From Sphingomonas mucosissima (GTDB taxonomy: Bacteria; Pseudomonadota; Alphaproteobacteria; Sphingomonadales; Sphingomonadaceae): DNA of 64,000 nucleotides. The DNA is taken from contig NZ_NBBJ01000004.1 of assembly GCF_002197665.1 (NCBI RefSeq), positions 186,001 through 250,000 on the forward strand, written 5' to 3'. Shown here piece after piece: positions 45,283 through 54,612 of this stretch. Numbering within the stretch: the stretch's first letter is position 1; every line of letters begins with the position of its first letter. Position numbers and translations under genes: made by a program. Below the pieces are notes generated by a model. That model was not told where the DNA came from. It was given only the letters and a program-made list of their open reading frames with translations, and did no database searches.

Positions 45283-46668
45283 TTACGCTCCACCTGCGCC
45301 ACCCGGGCCTCCCGCGCGCTGGCGCCGTTGTCCGCCACCGCCGCCGCGCGCGCCCTCTTCGCCGGCGGATAGCTGGCCGGTGATCACCTCCATGCCCGGC
45401 CGCAAGCCGCCCGAAAGCACTTCGGTGACGGCGCCGTTGGTGTCGCCCGTCGTTACCTGCACCGGCTGCGGCTGCCCATCGGCGCCCTTGATATGCACCG
45501 TCTGCTGCGCGCCGCGGCCAAGCGTCGCCTGGCGCTCCGGCCGGTCGCGGCGTGGGCGGAAGGTGAGCGAGCCGGCGATCCCGCCGCTTCCTCCGGCGCC
45601 CGCGGCGGTGGGCTTGAAGCGGAAGGCGGCGTTGGGCACGAGCAGGACGTTCTTCTTGTCGCTGGTGACGATATCGGCCGTCGCCGTCATGCCGGGGCGC
45701 AGCTCCATGGTGGCGTTCGCCACTGTCAGATCCGCAGCGTAGGAGACCACTTGCCCGGCCGTTGCCGTGGCGGCGGTGCCGGTGGAGGAGGCGCTGGCGC
45801 TGCTGGCCGTCAGGTTAGAGCCGAGATCAACGCGGGTGATGGTGGCGGGGAAGGTGCGGCCGGGGAATGCATCAACGGTGAAGCTGGCTGGCTGCCCCTC
45901 CTTTACCGAGCCGACGTCGGCTTCGTCGATCGCGACCTGCAGCTTCATCTTACTCAGGTCCTCGGCGATCACGAACAGGGTGGGCGTGTTGAACGACGCC
46001 GCCACCGTCTGGCCGGGATCGACCTGCCGCGCGAGCACCACGCCGTTGACGGGCGAGCGGATAATGGCGCGGTTCCGCTGCGTCTGGTTCTGCGCCAAAT
46101 TGGCGCGCGCCGCGGCGACATTCGCTTCCGCCACGCGAAGCGCCGCCACTGCGCGCTGCGCATTCGCACGGCCGGCCTGCAATTCGGTTTGCGAGGGAAC
46201 GCGGCCGTTGGAAAGGCGGTAAACCTCCTCCAGCCGCGCCAACTGGGCCTGCGCCTCCGAAACGGTGGCGCGCGCTTGGTTCACGCCCGCGACGTTGGCG
46301 GCGAGCTGCGCCTGACCGGCGCGGATCTGATCGTCGATCTGCTCGGGATCGATCAGCGCCAGTGCCTGCCCCGCCGTCACGCGATCGTTGACGTCCACGA
46401 CGACGCGGGTGACGAGGCCGGACAATTGCGAGCCGACGGTGACCTGGTTAGTCGGCGCGAGCTTGCCGGTGGCGGAGACGGTGACGGTGAGATTCCCGCG
46501 GCGGACGGGTGCGGTGGCGTATCCCGCCTCCGCACGCGCGCCGAAGAGCCGCATCCCCAACAACACCAGGAGGAGGACACCGAGCGCGACGGCACCCCAT
46601 TTCACCCAGCGGCGCCACGCCGGCTGCGGCTTCACCCCGAGGAAATCGTCGAGTTGCTCGGTCGCCAT
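45283..46668 (-). CDS. Periplasmic membrane-fusion protein (MacA-like)
   Basis: A 461-residue HlyD/RND-type adaptor from the ATG at 46668. The N-terminal cytoplasmic stretch and membrane anchor (about 17-44, WVKWGAVALGVLLLVLLGMR) are followed by a lipoyl half (TVTVSATGKLAPTNQVTVGS), an alpha-helical hairpin with heptads (about 95-185, SEAQAQLARLEEVYRLSNGR) and beta-barrel domains (VDPGQTVAASFNTPTLFVI). The final 20 residues are a Gly/Arg low-complexity tail (GARGGGGGQRRQRAGG). The ATG overlaps the TGA of the outer-membrane factor gene. It bridges the inner-membrane permease and the outer-membrane channel. Confidence 0.92.
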   Translation of the reverse strand: MATEQLDDFLGVKPQPAWRRWVKWGAVALGVLLLVLLGMRLFGARAEAGYATAPVRRGNLTVTVSATGKLAPTNQVTVGSQLSGLVTRVVVDVNDRVTAGQALALIDPEQIDDQIRAGQAQLAANVAGVNQARATVSEAQAQLARLEEVYRLSNGRVPSQTELQAGRANAQRAVAALRVAEANVAAARANLAQNQTQRNRAIIRSPVNGVVLARQVDPGQTVAASFNTPTLFVIAEDLSKMKLQVAIDEADVGSVKEGQPASFTVDAFPGRTFPATITRVDLGSNLTASSASASSTGTAATATAGQVVSYAADLTVANATMELRPGMTATADIVTSDKKNVLLVPNAAFRFKPTAAGAGGSGGIAGSLTFRPRRDRPERQATLGRGAQQTVHIKGADGQPQPVQVTTGDTNGAVTEVLSGGLRPGMEVITGQLSAGEEGARGGGGGQRRQRAGGPGGAGGA

Positions 46669-48149
46669 CAGCGGGTTCCGTCCTGGCTGTTGTTCGATGT
46701 GGTAGCCTCGGGCGCGGCGCTGGCGTCCCAACCGCCGCCAAGCGCGCTGTAGAGCTGGATCAGCGCGTTGGCGTGATCGGCGCGGGCCTGTGCGGCGCTG
46801 TTGCGGGCCGACAGGAGCGCCGCTTCCTGCTGGCTTAGCGTGGTGAAATCGGTGAGGCCCGTGCGATATTGGCTGCGGCTGAGGAGCGCGGAATTGCTGG
46901 CCGCTTCCAGTGCCACCGCGAACTCGCGCTCACGCGCCTCGGCGGTGCTGAGCGCCACCACGGCATTCTCGATGTCCTCCAGCGCGACCAGCACTGCGCG
47001 CTTGTAGCCGGCCAAGGCGGAGTCCGCGGCAGCCTCTGCGCCCCGGACCTGGCTCCTCAGCCGGCCGCCGTTGAAGATCGCCTGCGTCAGGCCGGCGAAC
47101 AGGCCGCCGGTCACCGTGTCGAGCAAACCGCCGAGGTTGCCGGCGCGCGTGCTGATGTTGCCGCTGATCGCGAGCGCGGGGTAAAGCTGCGCGGTGGCAA
47201 CGCCGATCTGCGCCGTCGCGGCGGCCAGCGCGCGCTCGGCTGCGCGCACATCGGGGCGCTGGCGCAAGACATCGGCGGGGATGCCGACGCCGGCGCTCTG
47301 CGGCCCGCGCGGGATCGGCCGGGGGGCGACGAGCATCGGCTTCAGCGCGCCCGGCGCTGCGCCGGTGAGGACGCCGAGGCGTGACACGGCAGCGTTATAT
47401 TGCTGCTCGATCAAGGGAACGGAGGCGGCGGTCTGCGCACGCTGCACGCGCGCCTGCTCCTGATCGAGGCTGGAGACGAGCCCGGCCTGCACGCGGAAGC
47501 CGGCGATCTCCAGATTGTCGTCCTGGAGCGCCAGGCTGTCGCGGGCATTGGCGAGCTGCAACTGGTAGAGCCGCGCCAGCACGTAATTGCGCGCGACTTC
47601 GGCCTGGACGGACAGGAGCACCGTTGCCTGATCAAAGCCCGAAGCTTCATATTGGGCCTGGCTGGCCTCCACCGTGCGGCGGACCTCGCCGAACAGGCCA
47701 AGCTGGTATTGCGCGTCGAGGCCGAGCGAGAAATTCGATCCGCCGCCGCCGCCGATGCTCTGCGTAGTACCATCGGGCAGGGTGATCAGCGTTTGTCCGC
47801 CGCGCAGCGTTTCCGATCGGCTGAAGCCGCCCGACCCGTTCACCGTCGGCAGCAGGCTGGCGCGGCTTTGCACCAGTGCCTCGCGGGCCTGACGCAGCCT
47901 TGCGGAGGCTTGCGCGATGTCGAGGTTGCTCGCGGCGGCCCGCTCGACCAGATCGCCGAGCACCGGATCGTCGAAGCTGCGCCACCAGCGCGTCAGATCC
48001 TCACGCGTCGGCGCCGCGGTGACGGAGAAGGCGTCCGGCACGCCCAGTTCGGCGGACGTGCGTGGGCGATAGTCTGGCCCGACGGTACAACCACCAAGGG
48101 TAACAGCCCCAAGGACAGCGGAGAGAAGCGGAGCCCGCAAGCGCGTCAT
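46668..48149 (-). CDS. NodT-family outer-membrane efflux lipoprotein
   Basis: A 493-residue TolC-like channel. The signal peptide ends in the lipobox LGGC (about Cys21), so it is a lipoprotein. The usual NodT start GPDYRPRTSAELGVPDAF is followed by two long heptad-rich helical repeats (LDIAQASARLRQAREALVQS, IPADVLRQRPDVRAAERALA). It is the first gene of a four-gene operon: channel, fusion protein, ATPase, permease. This layout supports a MacAB-TolC-type tripartite exporter in one transcript. It ends Asn/Asp-rich (TSNNSQDGTR). Confidence 0.93.
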   Translation of the reverse strand: MTRLRAPLLSAVLGAVTLGGCTVGPDYRPRTSAELGVPDAFSVTAAPTREDLTRWWRSFDDPVLGDLVERAAASNLDIAQASARLRQAREALVQSRASLLPTVNGSGGFSRSETLRGGQTLITLPDGTTQSIGGGGGSNFSLGLDAQYQLGLFGEVRRTVEASQAQYEASGFDQATVLLSVQAEVARNYVLARLYQLQLANARDSLALQDDNLEIAGFRVQAGLVSSLDQEQARVQRAQTAASVPLIEQQYNAAVSRLGVLTGAAPGALKPMLVAPRPIPRGPQSAGVGIPADVLRQRPDVRAAERALAAATAQIGVATAQLYPALAISGNISTRAGNLGGLLDTVTGGLFAGLTQAIFNGGRLRSQVRGAEAAADSALAGYKRAVLVALEDIENAVVALSTAEAREREFAVALEAASNSALLSRSQYRTGLTDFTTLSQQEAALLSARNSAAQARADHANALIQLYSALGGGWDASAAPEATTSNNSQDGTR

Positions 48150-48260
48150 GGTTGCGGAAATGGTTGGAAGGCCCGCAAGGGTCCAGCGCTTTTGTGTCGC
48201 GATTTGTCGCAGCGTGATTGGGGGTCGCCGATACTGACCGTCACGTACGGGGCATCGCGA

Positions 48261-50234
48261 TCAGACCAGGTCGACCAGCACCTGATCGGTGGCGACGCTC
48301 TGGCCCGCCGCCGCCCGCACCGCTGCCACCGTCCCGTCGCCGGGCGCGCGAAGCACGTTCTCCATCTTCATCGCCTCGATCACGCCGAGCGCTTGCCCGG
48401 CGACGATCGCGTCGCCCGCCCGTACGTCCAGTCGCACGAGCAGCCCTGACATGGGCGCGATGATCTGCTTGCGATCTTCTTGGGCGTTCTCCTCACGGAG
48501 GTGGCGAGCATAAGCGGCGATGCGCTGCGGCAAGGCGCGGACCTCATGACGGGCGCCGCGCGTGCGGAGGATGAACCCGGTCCGCGTGCGCGCCGCCTGC
48601 ACCGTCACCCATTCGTCCTCCACCAGCAGGCGGACGCTGGTGCGGCCGGGTGCATAATCGTGGGAAAGCGCCATCGCTTCGCCGTCGACCGTCAGTGCGC
48701 CGCCGCCATGCGTGACGGCGAAATCCCTCCCATCGATCCGCACCGACCATTGCTTTTCGATCGGCCCGCGTGCCCGCGCCGTGGCCATCAGAACGGCCAG
48801 CGCGGCGAGCCCGCGCAGGAGCGCCGGTGATGCGGGTGCGCCGGTGAAGCCGGTGGGATATTCCTCGTCAATGAAGCCGGTGGCCAGATCGCCGCTGCGG
48901 AAGCGGGGATGCTGCATCAGCGCGGAGAGGAAGTCGGTATTGGTCGCCGGACCATCCATGACAAAGGCGTCGAGCGCGTCGCGCTGCGCGTCGATGGCCT
49001 CATTCCGCTCTGGCGCCCAGGTGATCAGCTTGGCGATCATCGGATCGTAGAAGCGGCTGATCGTATCGCCCTCCTCCACCCCGTCATCGACACGGACGCG
49101 GCGCGGCATACCGCTGTTGGCGGGGTCGACGGCGCGCTCGGGCGGGCGATAGCGCGCCAACCGGCCCGTGCTGGGGAGGAACCCGCGATAGGGATCCTCC
49201 GCATAAACCCGCGTTTCCACCGCCCAACCGTTCAGGCGAACGTCCGCCTGGGTAAAGCCAAGCCGTTCGCCGGCCGCCACGCGGATCATCTGCTCGACGA
49301 GATCCAGTCCGGTTACCGCCTCCGTCACCGGGTGCTCCACCTGAAGGCGGGTGTTCATTTCGAGAAAGTAGAAGCTTTGGCCGCTCGGATCCGCGCCCGA
49401 GACGATCAGTTCCACCGTGCCCGCGCTGTGATAGCCGACCGCCCGGGCGAGCGAAATCGCCTGCTCGCCCATCGCCTGGCGCATCGCGGGCGTGACAAAG
49501 GGGGACGGCGCTTCCTCCACCACCTTCTGGTGGCGACGCTGAATCGAGCATTCGCGTTCGCCGAGATGAAGAATAGTGCCGTGCTGATCGCCGAGCAGCT
49601 GGATCTCGATATGGCGCGGCCGTTCGATGAACTTTTCCAGGAGCACGCGATCATCGCCGAAGCTCGCCAGCGCCTCGCGGCGAACGGCGTCAAAGCCGTC
49701 ACGGACGTCGGCTTCGTGCCAGGCGACGCGCATGCCCTTCCCGCCGCCGCCGGCGGAAGCCTTCATCATCACGGGATAGCCGATCGCCGCGGCGGCCCCC
49801 AGCGCTTCCGCGACATCCTCGATCGCACCGGGACGGCCGGGCACGACGTTCACCCCCGCCATGCGGGCGAGCTTCTTCGATTCGATCTTGTCGCCCATCG
49901 CGGCAATGGCGGAGGGCGGCGGGCCGATGAAGGTGATGCCCGCCTCGGCGCAGGCAGTGGCGAAGGACGCGCGTTCGGAGAGAAAGCCGTAGCCGGGATG
50001 GATCGCATCCGCCCCGGTGGCAAGTGCAGCGGCGAGGATGCGGTCCGAATCCAGATAGCTGTCGCTCGCGGGCGCGGGGCCGATCCGCACCGCCTCGTCC
50101 GCCATCTGGGCGTGCAGGGCACGCGCATCGGCATCGGAATAGACCGCCACCGTGCCGATGCCCATGCGGCGGGCAGTACGGATGATCCGGCACGCGATCT
50201 CACCGCGATTGGCGATCAGGATCTTGCCGAACAT
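48261..50234 (-). CDS. Acyl-CoA carboxylase, biotin carboxylase/biotin carrier (alpha) subunit
   Basis: A 657-residue alpha subunit of the propionyl-/methylcrotonyl-CoA carboxylase type. An ATP-grasp biotin carboxylase domain (about 1-445) begins MFGKILIANRGEIACRIIRT and has SAGGGGKGMRV, IEIQLLGDQHGTILHLGERE and MNTRLQVEHPVTEAVTG. The biotin carrier domain ends the protein with EAMKMEN, Lys623 being the biotinylated residue. It carboxylates biotin with bicarbonate and ATP, then hands it to the carboxyltransferase at 52477. bioB lies directly upstream (28 bp). Propionyl-CoA is the likeliest substrate by similarity but not proven. Confidence 0.93.
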   Translation of the reverse strand: MFGKILIANRGEIACRIIRTARRMGIGTVAVYSDADARALHAQMADEAVRIGPAPASDSYLDSDRILAAALATGADAIHPGYGFLSERASFATACAEAGITFIGPPPSAIAAMGDKIESKKLARMAGVNVVPGRPGAIEDVAEALGAAAAIGYPVMMKASAGGGGKGMRVAWHEADVRDGFDAVRREALASFGDDRVLLEKFIERPRHIEIQLLGDQHGTILHLGERECSIQRRHQKVVEEAPSPFVTPAMRQAMGEQAISLARAVGYHSAGTVELIVSGADPSGQSFYFLEMNTRLQVEHPVTEAVTGLDLVEQMIRVAAGERLGFTQADVRLNGWAVETRVYAEDPYRGFLPSTGRLARYRPPERAVDPANSGMPRRVRVDDGVEEGDTISRFYDPMIAKLITWAPERNEAIDAQRDALDAFVMDGPATNTDFLSALMQHPRFRSGDLATGFIDEEYPTGFTGAPASPALLRGLAALAVLMATARARGPIEKQWSVRIDGRDFAVTHGGGALTVDGEAMALSHDYAPGRTSVRLLVEDEWVTVQAARTRTGFILRTRGARHEVRALPQRIAAYARHLREENAQEDRKQIIAPMSGLLVRLDVRAGDAIVAGQALGVIEAMKMENVLRAPGDGTVAAVRAAAGQSVATDQVLVDLV

Positions 50235-50262
50235 GCCTGCTACCCTCGCCCGCAGCGCAACC

Positions 50263-51267
50263 TTATTCCGCCGCCTCGCACACGCGCATCGGCTCCTCAG
50301 CGAGCATCGGCTTCAGGCCAAGCTTCGCGAACAGATTGGCGTCGGCGCTGTCGCCGCGATTGCCGGCGGTCAGCAGCTTGTCCCCGGTGAAAATCGAATT
50401 GGCGCCGGCCATGAAGCACAAAGCCTGCGTCGCCTCGCTCATCGATTCGCGTCCTGCGGACAGGCGAACCATGCTGAGCGGCATGGCAATCCGCGCGACG
50501 GCCACGGTGCGGACGAACTCGATATCGTCGATCTTGGCGAGCGGTGCGTCGGCGAGCATGTCGCCCAGCACGGTGCCCTTCACCGGCACCAGCGCATTGA
50601 CCGGAACACTCTCGGGATGGCGCGGCATGGTGGCGAGCGCATGGACGAAGCCGACGCGATCCTCGCGCGTCTCGCCCATGCCGACGATGCCGCCGCAGCA
50701 GACGTTGATCCCTGCCGAGCGCACATGCTCCAGCGTTTCGAGCCGTTCGCCAAAGGAGCGCGTGGTGATGACCTCGCCATAACGCTCGGGCGAAGTATCG
50801 ATGTTGTGATTGTAGTAATCGAGCCCCGCATCGGCGAGCCGCTGCGCCTGGGCCGGTGTCAGCATGCCGAGCGTCATGCACGTTTCCATGCCCATCTCGC
50901 GCACGCCCTCGATCATGGAGACGATCGCATCCATGTCGCGGTCCTTAGGATTGCGCCACGCGGCGCCCATGCAGAAACGCTGACTGCCGGCGTCGCGCGC
51001 CTCCGCGGCGCGTTGCAACACGGCGCGCACGTCCATCAGCTTGGTCGCCTTGACGCCGCTGTCGGCATGCGCCGACTGCGAGCAATAGCCGCAATCCTCC
51101 GGGCAGCCGCCGGTCTTGATCGACAGCAAGGTGCACAATTGCACCTCGCCCACAGCGTGATGCGCGCGGTGTACGCCCTGCGCGTGCCACATCAGCTCAT
51201 CGAACGGCAGATCAAAGAGCGCCGCGATTTCATCACGGGTCCAATCATTGCGGGTCACCGCGTCCAC
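50263..51267 (-). CDS. bioB: Biotin synthase
   Basis: BioB inserts sulfur into dethiobiotin, a radical-SAM step. The product from the GTG at 51267 is 334 residues, with the cluster motif CPEDCGYC (Cys55, Cys59, Cys62), [30 protein letters not shown] and the C-terminal [14 protein letters not shown]. The GTG has GAAGGATC before it and overlaps the end of the upstream LprI-like gene; a second GTG at 51258 is the alternative. The open frame to 51378 is antisense-like reading. It lies inside a carboxylase operon, so biotin and its user enzyme are made together. No other bio genes are near. Confidence 0.95.
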   Translation of the reverse strand: MDAVTRNDWTRDEIAALFDLPFDELMWHAQGVHRAHHAVGEVQLCTLLSIKTGGCPEDCGYCSQSAHADSGVKATKLMDVRAVLQRAAEARDAGSQRFCMGAAWRNPKDRDMDAIVSMIEGVREMGMETCMTLGMLTPAQAQRLADAGLDYYNHNIDTSPERYGEVITTRSFGERLETLEHVRSAGINVCCGGIVGMGETREDRVGFVHALATMPRHPESVPVNALVPVKGTVLGDMLADAPLAKIDDIEFVRTVAVARIAMPLSMVRLSAGRESMSEATQALCFMAGANSIFTGDKLLTAGNRGDSADANLFAKLGLKPMLAEEPMRVCEAAE

Positions 51268-51641
51268 ATCAGATCCTTCAGTTGTTGGGTCCGCTCCCGG
51301 GTCAGCCGCGTGAAGCATTGCCCACGCACGACCCCCTGCAGTGAGCCGCCAGCGTATTGCCCGCCCTCGATCTCGCACTGCTTGTCACGGAACTGCAGCC
51401 AAGCGCGCTGGCTGGCAAGCGTTGCCGCCGCATAGCCGAACCCTCCGCCACGCGATCCGTCACGCGCATCGCGGTCCTTCATGCGGGCATAGGTCTGTTT
51501 CCATTGCGCGTTCAGCGCAGCGTCCGCGCGGCGCAGATCATCAGCCGCCTGCGCCCTCATCTGCGCCTGAGTCTGGGCGCCCGCCGACTGGCTTGGCGCC
51601 AGAACCGCCAGGCAAAGGGCGGGGATATAAAGCTTGCTCAT
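51255..51641 (-). CDS. LprI/DUF1311-like secreted protein
   Basis: A 128-residue protein with signal peptide [23 protein letters not shown]. The mature part is helical and Gln/Arg-rich, with the DUF1311 layout: [40 protein letters not shown] and [20 protein letters not shown], two Cys that may pair. DUF1311/LprI proteins include a lysozyme inhibitor of mycobacteria; the function here is not known. Its last 13 bp overlap the bioB start, so it is co-translated with biotin synthase, a partnership that makes no obvious metabolic sense. It sits between the enoyl-CoA hydratase gene and bioB. Confidence 0.78.
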   Translation of the reverse strand: MSKLYIPALCLAVLAPSQSAGAQTQAQMRAQAADDLRRADAALNAQWKQTYARMKDRDARDGSRGGGFGYAAATLASQRAWLQFRDKQCEIEGGQYAGGSLQGVVRGQCFTRLTRERTQQLKDLMWTR

Positions 51642-51692
51642 CGTGCCTCCATGATCCGTCCCGGCACCAACGCACCGGGACGGGATGGATGG

Positions 51693-52484
51693 TCAACGGC
51701 CCTTGAACACAGGCTTGCGCTTCTGAAGGAAGCTGAGGCCGCCTTCGCGAGAATCATCGGAGCCGCCGGCGAGGCGCTGCCCTTCTGCCTCTGCACGCAG
51801 CACCGCGTCGAAGCTGCCGTCGAGCGCCGTCATGATGTTGCGGCGCATGGCCGATAGCGCGATGGTCGGGCCAGCGGCGAGGCGAGTGGCGAGCGCGAGC
51901 GCTTCTTCCATCAGCTTGTCGTCATCGACGGCCTTGTAGATGAGGCCCCATTCCTGCGCCTGCTCGGCACCGATCCGCTCGCCCAGCATCATCATCTGCG
52001 TGGCGCGCGCCTTGCCGATCGCCTTGGCGAGCAGCCAGGTGGAGCCGCCGTCCGGGACGAGGCCGATATTTACGAACGCCTGGAGGAAATAGGCGCTCTT
52101 GCCGGCGAACACGAAATCGCCCGACAGGCCCATGGAGCAGCCGACGCCAGCCGCGGGGCCGTTGACCGCCGTTACCACCGGCACCGAGAGGTGCATGATC
52201 TGGCTCATGAGCGGGTTGTAGAAGTTCATCAGCGCGCGGTGGCTGGTATCCCCGCCCTTGACGGGCGAATCCCCGCCGCCGCGTGCCTGGAGATCGGCGC
52301 CCGAGCAGAAGGCGCGTCCGGCGCCGGTGAGCAGCACGGCGCGCGCACCCTGAAGATCGTAGAGCGCCACCGTCAGGTCTTCGGCCAGCTGGATCGACGC
52401 TGCATTCAGCCGCTCGGGGCGGTTCAGCGTGATGACCAGGACGTCGCCCTTCATTTCGGTCAGGATTGTTTCGTAATCAGCCAT
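51693..52484 (-). CDS. Enoyl-CoA hydratase/isomerase (PaaG-like)
   Basis: A 263-residue crotonase. The CoA-binding oxyanion segment is LLTGAGRAFCSGADLQ and the second is NGPAAGVGCSMGLSGDFVFA. The FVNIGLVPDGGSTWLLAKAI region has Asp where hydratases have the second Glu, as in PaaG-like isomerases. It thus may be an isomerase rather than a hydratase. It overlaps the upstream carboxyltransferase by 8 bp and is followed by the LprI-like gene. It may act on the acyl-CoA produced or used by the carboxylase. Substrate not fixed. Confidence 0.88.
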   Translation of the reverse strand: MADYETILTEMKGDVLVITLNRPERLNAASIQLAEDLTVALYDLQGARAVLLTGAGRAFCSGADLQARGGGDSPVKGGDTSHRALMNFYNPLMSQIMHLSVPVVTAVNGPAAGVGCSMGLSGDFVFAGKSAYFLQAFVNIGLVPDGGSTWLLAKAIGKARATQMMMLGERIGAEQAQEWGLIYKAVDDDKLMEEALALATRLAAGPTIALSAMRRNIMTALDGSFDAVLRAEAEGQRLAGGSDDSREGGLSFLQKRKPVFKGR

Positions 52485-53940
52485 TTCGGTCTCTCTCCCT
52501 CATATGTCCCGCTCCGTTCGGAGACGGGATTGGCAGCAAGCTGCCGGATCCTTGCGCATGCGGCGCTATGCGGCGCAGCGCCTCGGCGATCGTGCGCCGC
52601 GTAGCGGCTGGCGGGATCACCGCATCGACGAACCCTGCGTCCACGGCGGACGAGGGATCAGCGATACGGGCGGCATAGTCACGCTTTTTCTGATCCTCGC
52701 CCTCGTCGAACAACAGCTCGGCCGCGGCGTTGCCGGTCATCGCGGCAATCTCCGCGCCCGGCCACGCGTAGCAGGGTGAGGACGTGGTTGGCTGTGGCCC
52801 CAGAACCGTCCACGCAGTACCAAGCGCTCGCCGCGTCACGATCGTGATCCGCGGAACGGACGCACGCGCTAACGCCGCCAGCAGGTTCGCCGCATCCGCC
52901 ACGATCCCGCGCGATTCTTCGGCGGCGCCCGGCAGGAAACCCGGCGAATCCAGCAAGGTGACGATCGGCACGCCGAAGCGATCGCAACGGAGCGCAAACT
53001 GTGCCGCCTTGCGCGCGGCTGCGCTGTCGATCGCGCCGCCCATGACCATCGGCTGGTTGCCGATGATCCCGATCGTGCGCCCTTCGGTGCGACCAAAGCC
53101 GCATATTACATTGGCGGCATGGCCGGGCTGGATCTCGAACAGCTCCCCCTCGTCCACGATCGCGCGGGCGAGGTCGCGCATGTCGTATGGCTCGGTGGGA
53201 TCTAGCGGGACCAGCTTGTCGAGCGCCGGTTCCTCCCGATCGTAGGGATCTCCCGTTGCGATCTGGGGCGGCGGTTTGTCTGACGCGGACGGCAGCAGAT
53301 CGAGCAGGTCCCGCGCGGCCAACAGCAGGTCGATCTCGTTGGCGAACACGCCGTCAGCCATCCCGGTCCGCGTGGCATGGAGCGACGGGCCGCCGAGCGC
53401 TTCGACGCTTGCGATCTCACCGGTCGCGCGCCGCAATGTTGCGGGGCCGGCCAGATAAAGCGCGCTGGCGCGATCGAGCATGAAGGTGACATCTGCCAGC
53501 GCCGGAGCAAGCGCGGCGGTGCCGACGTTATGCCCGAAGACCAGCGCCATTTGCGGCACCCGGCCTTGGGCGCGCGCCGATTGTTGCAGCATCGCTGCTT
53601 GCGCAGCGAGGCAAGACAGCCCCTCGTCAAGCGCGCTGCCGGGCGAATCATAGAGACCCACGATCGGGGCACCGAGGCTTGTGGCCCGGTCGATCAGGTG
53701 GCCGATCTTCTCGGCATGCTGACGCGTGATGGTGCCGCCGGCGTCCGTCACATCCTGGCTGAAGGCCGCGACCGGGCGACCCTGAACAAGACCGAGGCCG
53801 GTGACGACGCCATGACCCGCCGGACCGGGTTCAACGAAGCTTGCTTCATCGAACAGAATGTCGAGCCGCTCGCGCGCGGTGAGGCGACCGCATGCATGCT
53901 GCGCCGCGCTACCTTCCCGTTCCTCGACAATGGCCGCCAT
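52477..53940 (-). CDS. Acyl-CoA carboxyltransferase (beta) subunit, divergent
   Basis: A 487-residue carboxyltransferase from the ATG at 53940, which has a strong ribosome site (GCAGGAGGATGCC). Two crotonase-like halves are present, as in PccB/MccB: GRLTARERLDILFDEASF near the start, FSQDVTDAGGT, and DSPGFLPG (331-338) in the second half. The first half departs from the family: LYDSPGSALDEG (96-107) stands for LNDSGGARIQEG, and VFGHNVGTAALAP (134-146) for GPCAGGAVYSPA. The second oxyanion site reads TRRALGTAW (369-377) instead of RKAYGGAY. So both Gly-Gly pairs are Gly-Thr. It is the first gene of the carboxylase operon, overlapping the crotonase. Confidence 0.88.
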   Translation of the reverse strand: MAAIVEEREGSAAQHACGRLTARERLDILFDEASFVEPGPAGHGVVTGLGLVQGRPVAAFSQDVTDAGGTITRQHAEKIGHLIDRATSLGAPIVGLYDSPGSALDEGLSCLAAQAAMLQQSARAQGRVPQMALVFGHNVGTAALAPALADVTFMLDRASALYLAGPATLRRATGEIASVEALGGPSLHATRTGMADGVFANEIDLLLAARDLLDLLPSASDKPPPQIATGDPYDREEPALDKLVPLDPTEPYDMRDLARAIVDEGELFEIQPGHAANVICGFGRTEGRTIGIIGNQPMVMGGAIDSAAARKAAQFALRCDRFGVPIVTLLDSPGFLPGAAEESRGIVADAANLLAALARASVPRITIVTRRALGTAWTVLGPQPTTSSPCYAWPGAEIAAMTGNAAAELLFDEGEDQKKRDYAARIADPSSAVDAGFVDAVIPPAATRRTIAEALRRIAPHAQGSGSLLPIPSPNGAGHMRERDRNG

Positions 53941-54045
53941 GGCATCCTCCTGCCGCGCCGGCTTCCTGCGCCTGTGCGCGGCGGGACGCAAATGGCAAAA
54001 CAGTCAGGTGCGGCGGTGAAACGACGAGCAGAAGCGCTTGGCCGC

Positions 54046-54591
54046 TCACCACCCCTGCACAGCCTCCGGATCGGACAGCGCGACTAGTCGGCGCGCAGCG
54101 CGGCGCGCAAACGCGAGGGTGCATTTCTTCCTAGCGTGCGTGTTCATCGGCTCGGTACGCGCTTCGCGCACCACCGCCGCATCGTAACGGTCCGCCACAA
54201 TCAGGCCGGTCCGCTCCGGCAAGAACGCTTCGCTGGCGATCGGCGTATGGTCGAACCCCGCAGGAACGGCCCAGAAGAAGCGATCGCAATGCGGCAGGTA
54301 ATCCTGCCACTTGTTGTCGCCCACCAGATCGGCACGGGAGACCTTGATCTCGACGATGGTGATCTGCCCGCGCGCATCAAGCGCCATCAGATCGACCCGC
54401 CGGCCACCGTCCAGCGGCACTTCCTGCATCGCGATCAGCTCATGACGCAGCAATAGGCGGGTGACGCCGCGGGCGACATCCGCAGCGCACAGCGGCGAGG
54501 ATGGATCATCAACGCAAGAAGCGGGCGTGGTCAGCACGCCCGCTTCATAGAACAATTGGGGAACGATGAAAAGGTGGCGCCGCGCTGCCAA
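54046..54591 (-). CDS. mmcB: MmcB-family DNA repair protein
   Basis: A protein of up to 181 residues (TTG at 54591) with the MmcB core. VARGVTRLLLRHELIAMQEV is followed by the nuclease-like centre VDLMALDARGQITIVEIKVS (D...EIK, a PD-(D/E)XK pattern), then NKWQDYLPHCDRFFWAVPAG and ERTGLIVADRYDAAVVREA. MmcB of Caulobacter is an SOS-linked factor for mitomycin C damage tolerance. The first 35 residues before this core (RHLFIVPQLFYEAG...) are unusual and the true start may lie further in. It is followed 22 bp earlier in transcription by the cell-wall hydrolase gene upstream. Confidence 0.82.
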   Translation of the reverse strand: MAARRHLFIVPQLFYEAGVLTTPASCVDDPSSPLCAADVARGVTRLLLRHELIAMQEVPLDGGRRVDLMALDARGQITIVEIKVSRADLVGDNKWQDYLPHCDRFFWAVPAGFDHTPIASEAFLPERTGLIVADRYDAAVVREARTEPMNTHARKKCTLAFARRAARRLVALSDPEAVQGW

Positions 54592-54612
54592 GCACGCGCG
54601 CGCCGCCTGCCG

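Noticed and set aside
43162..45372. A 736-residue plus-strand open frame opposite the ABC permease and ATPase genes
   Set aside because: It is a shadow of the minus-strand exporter genes, whose products are clear family members; this frame shows no domain.
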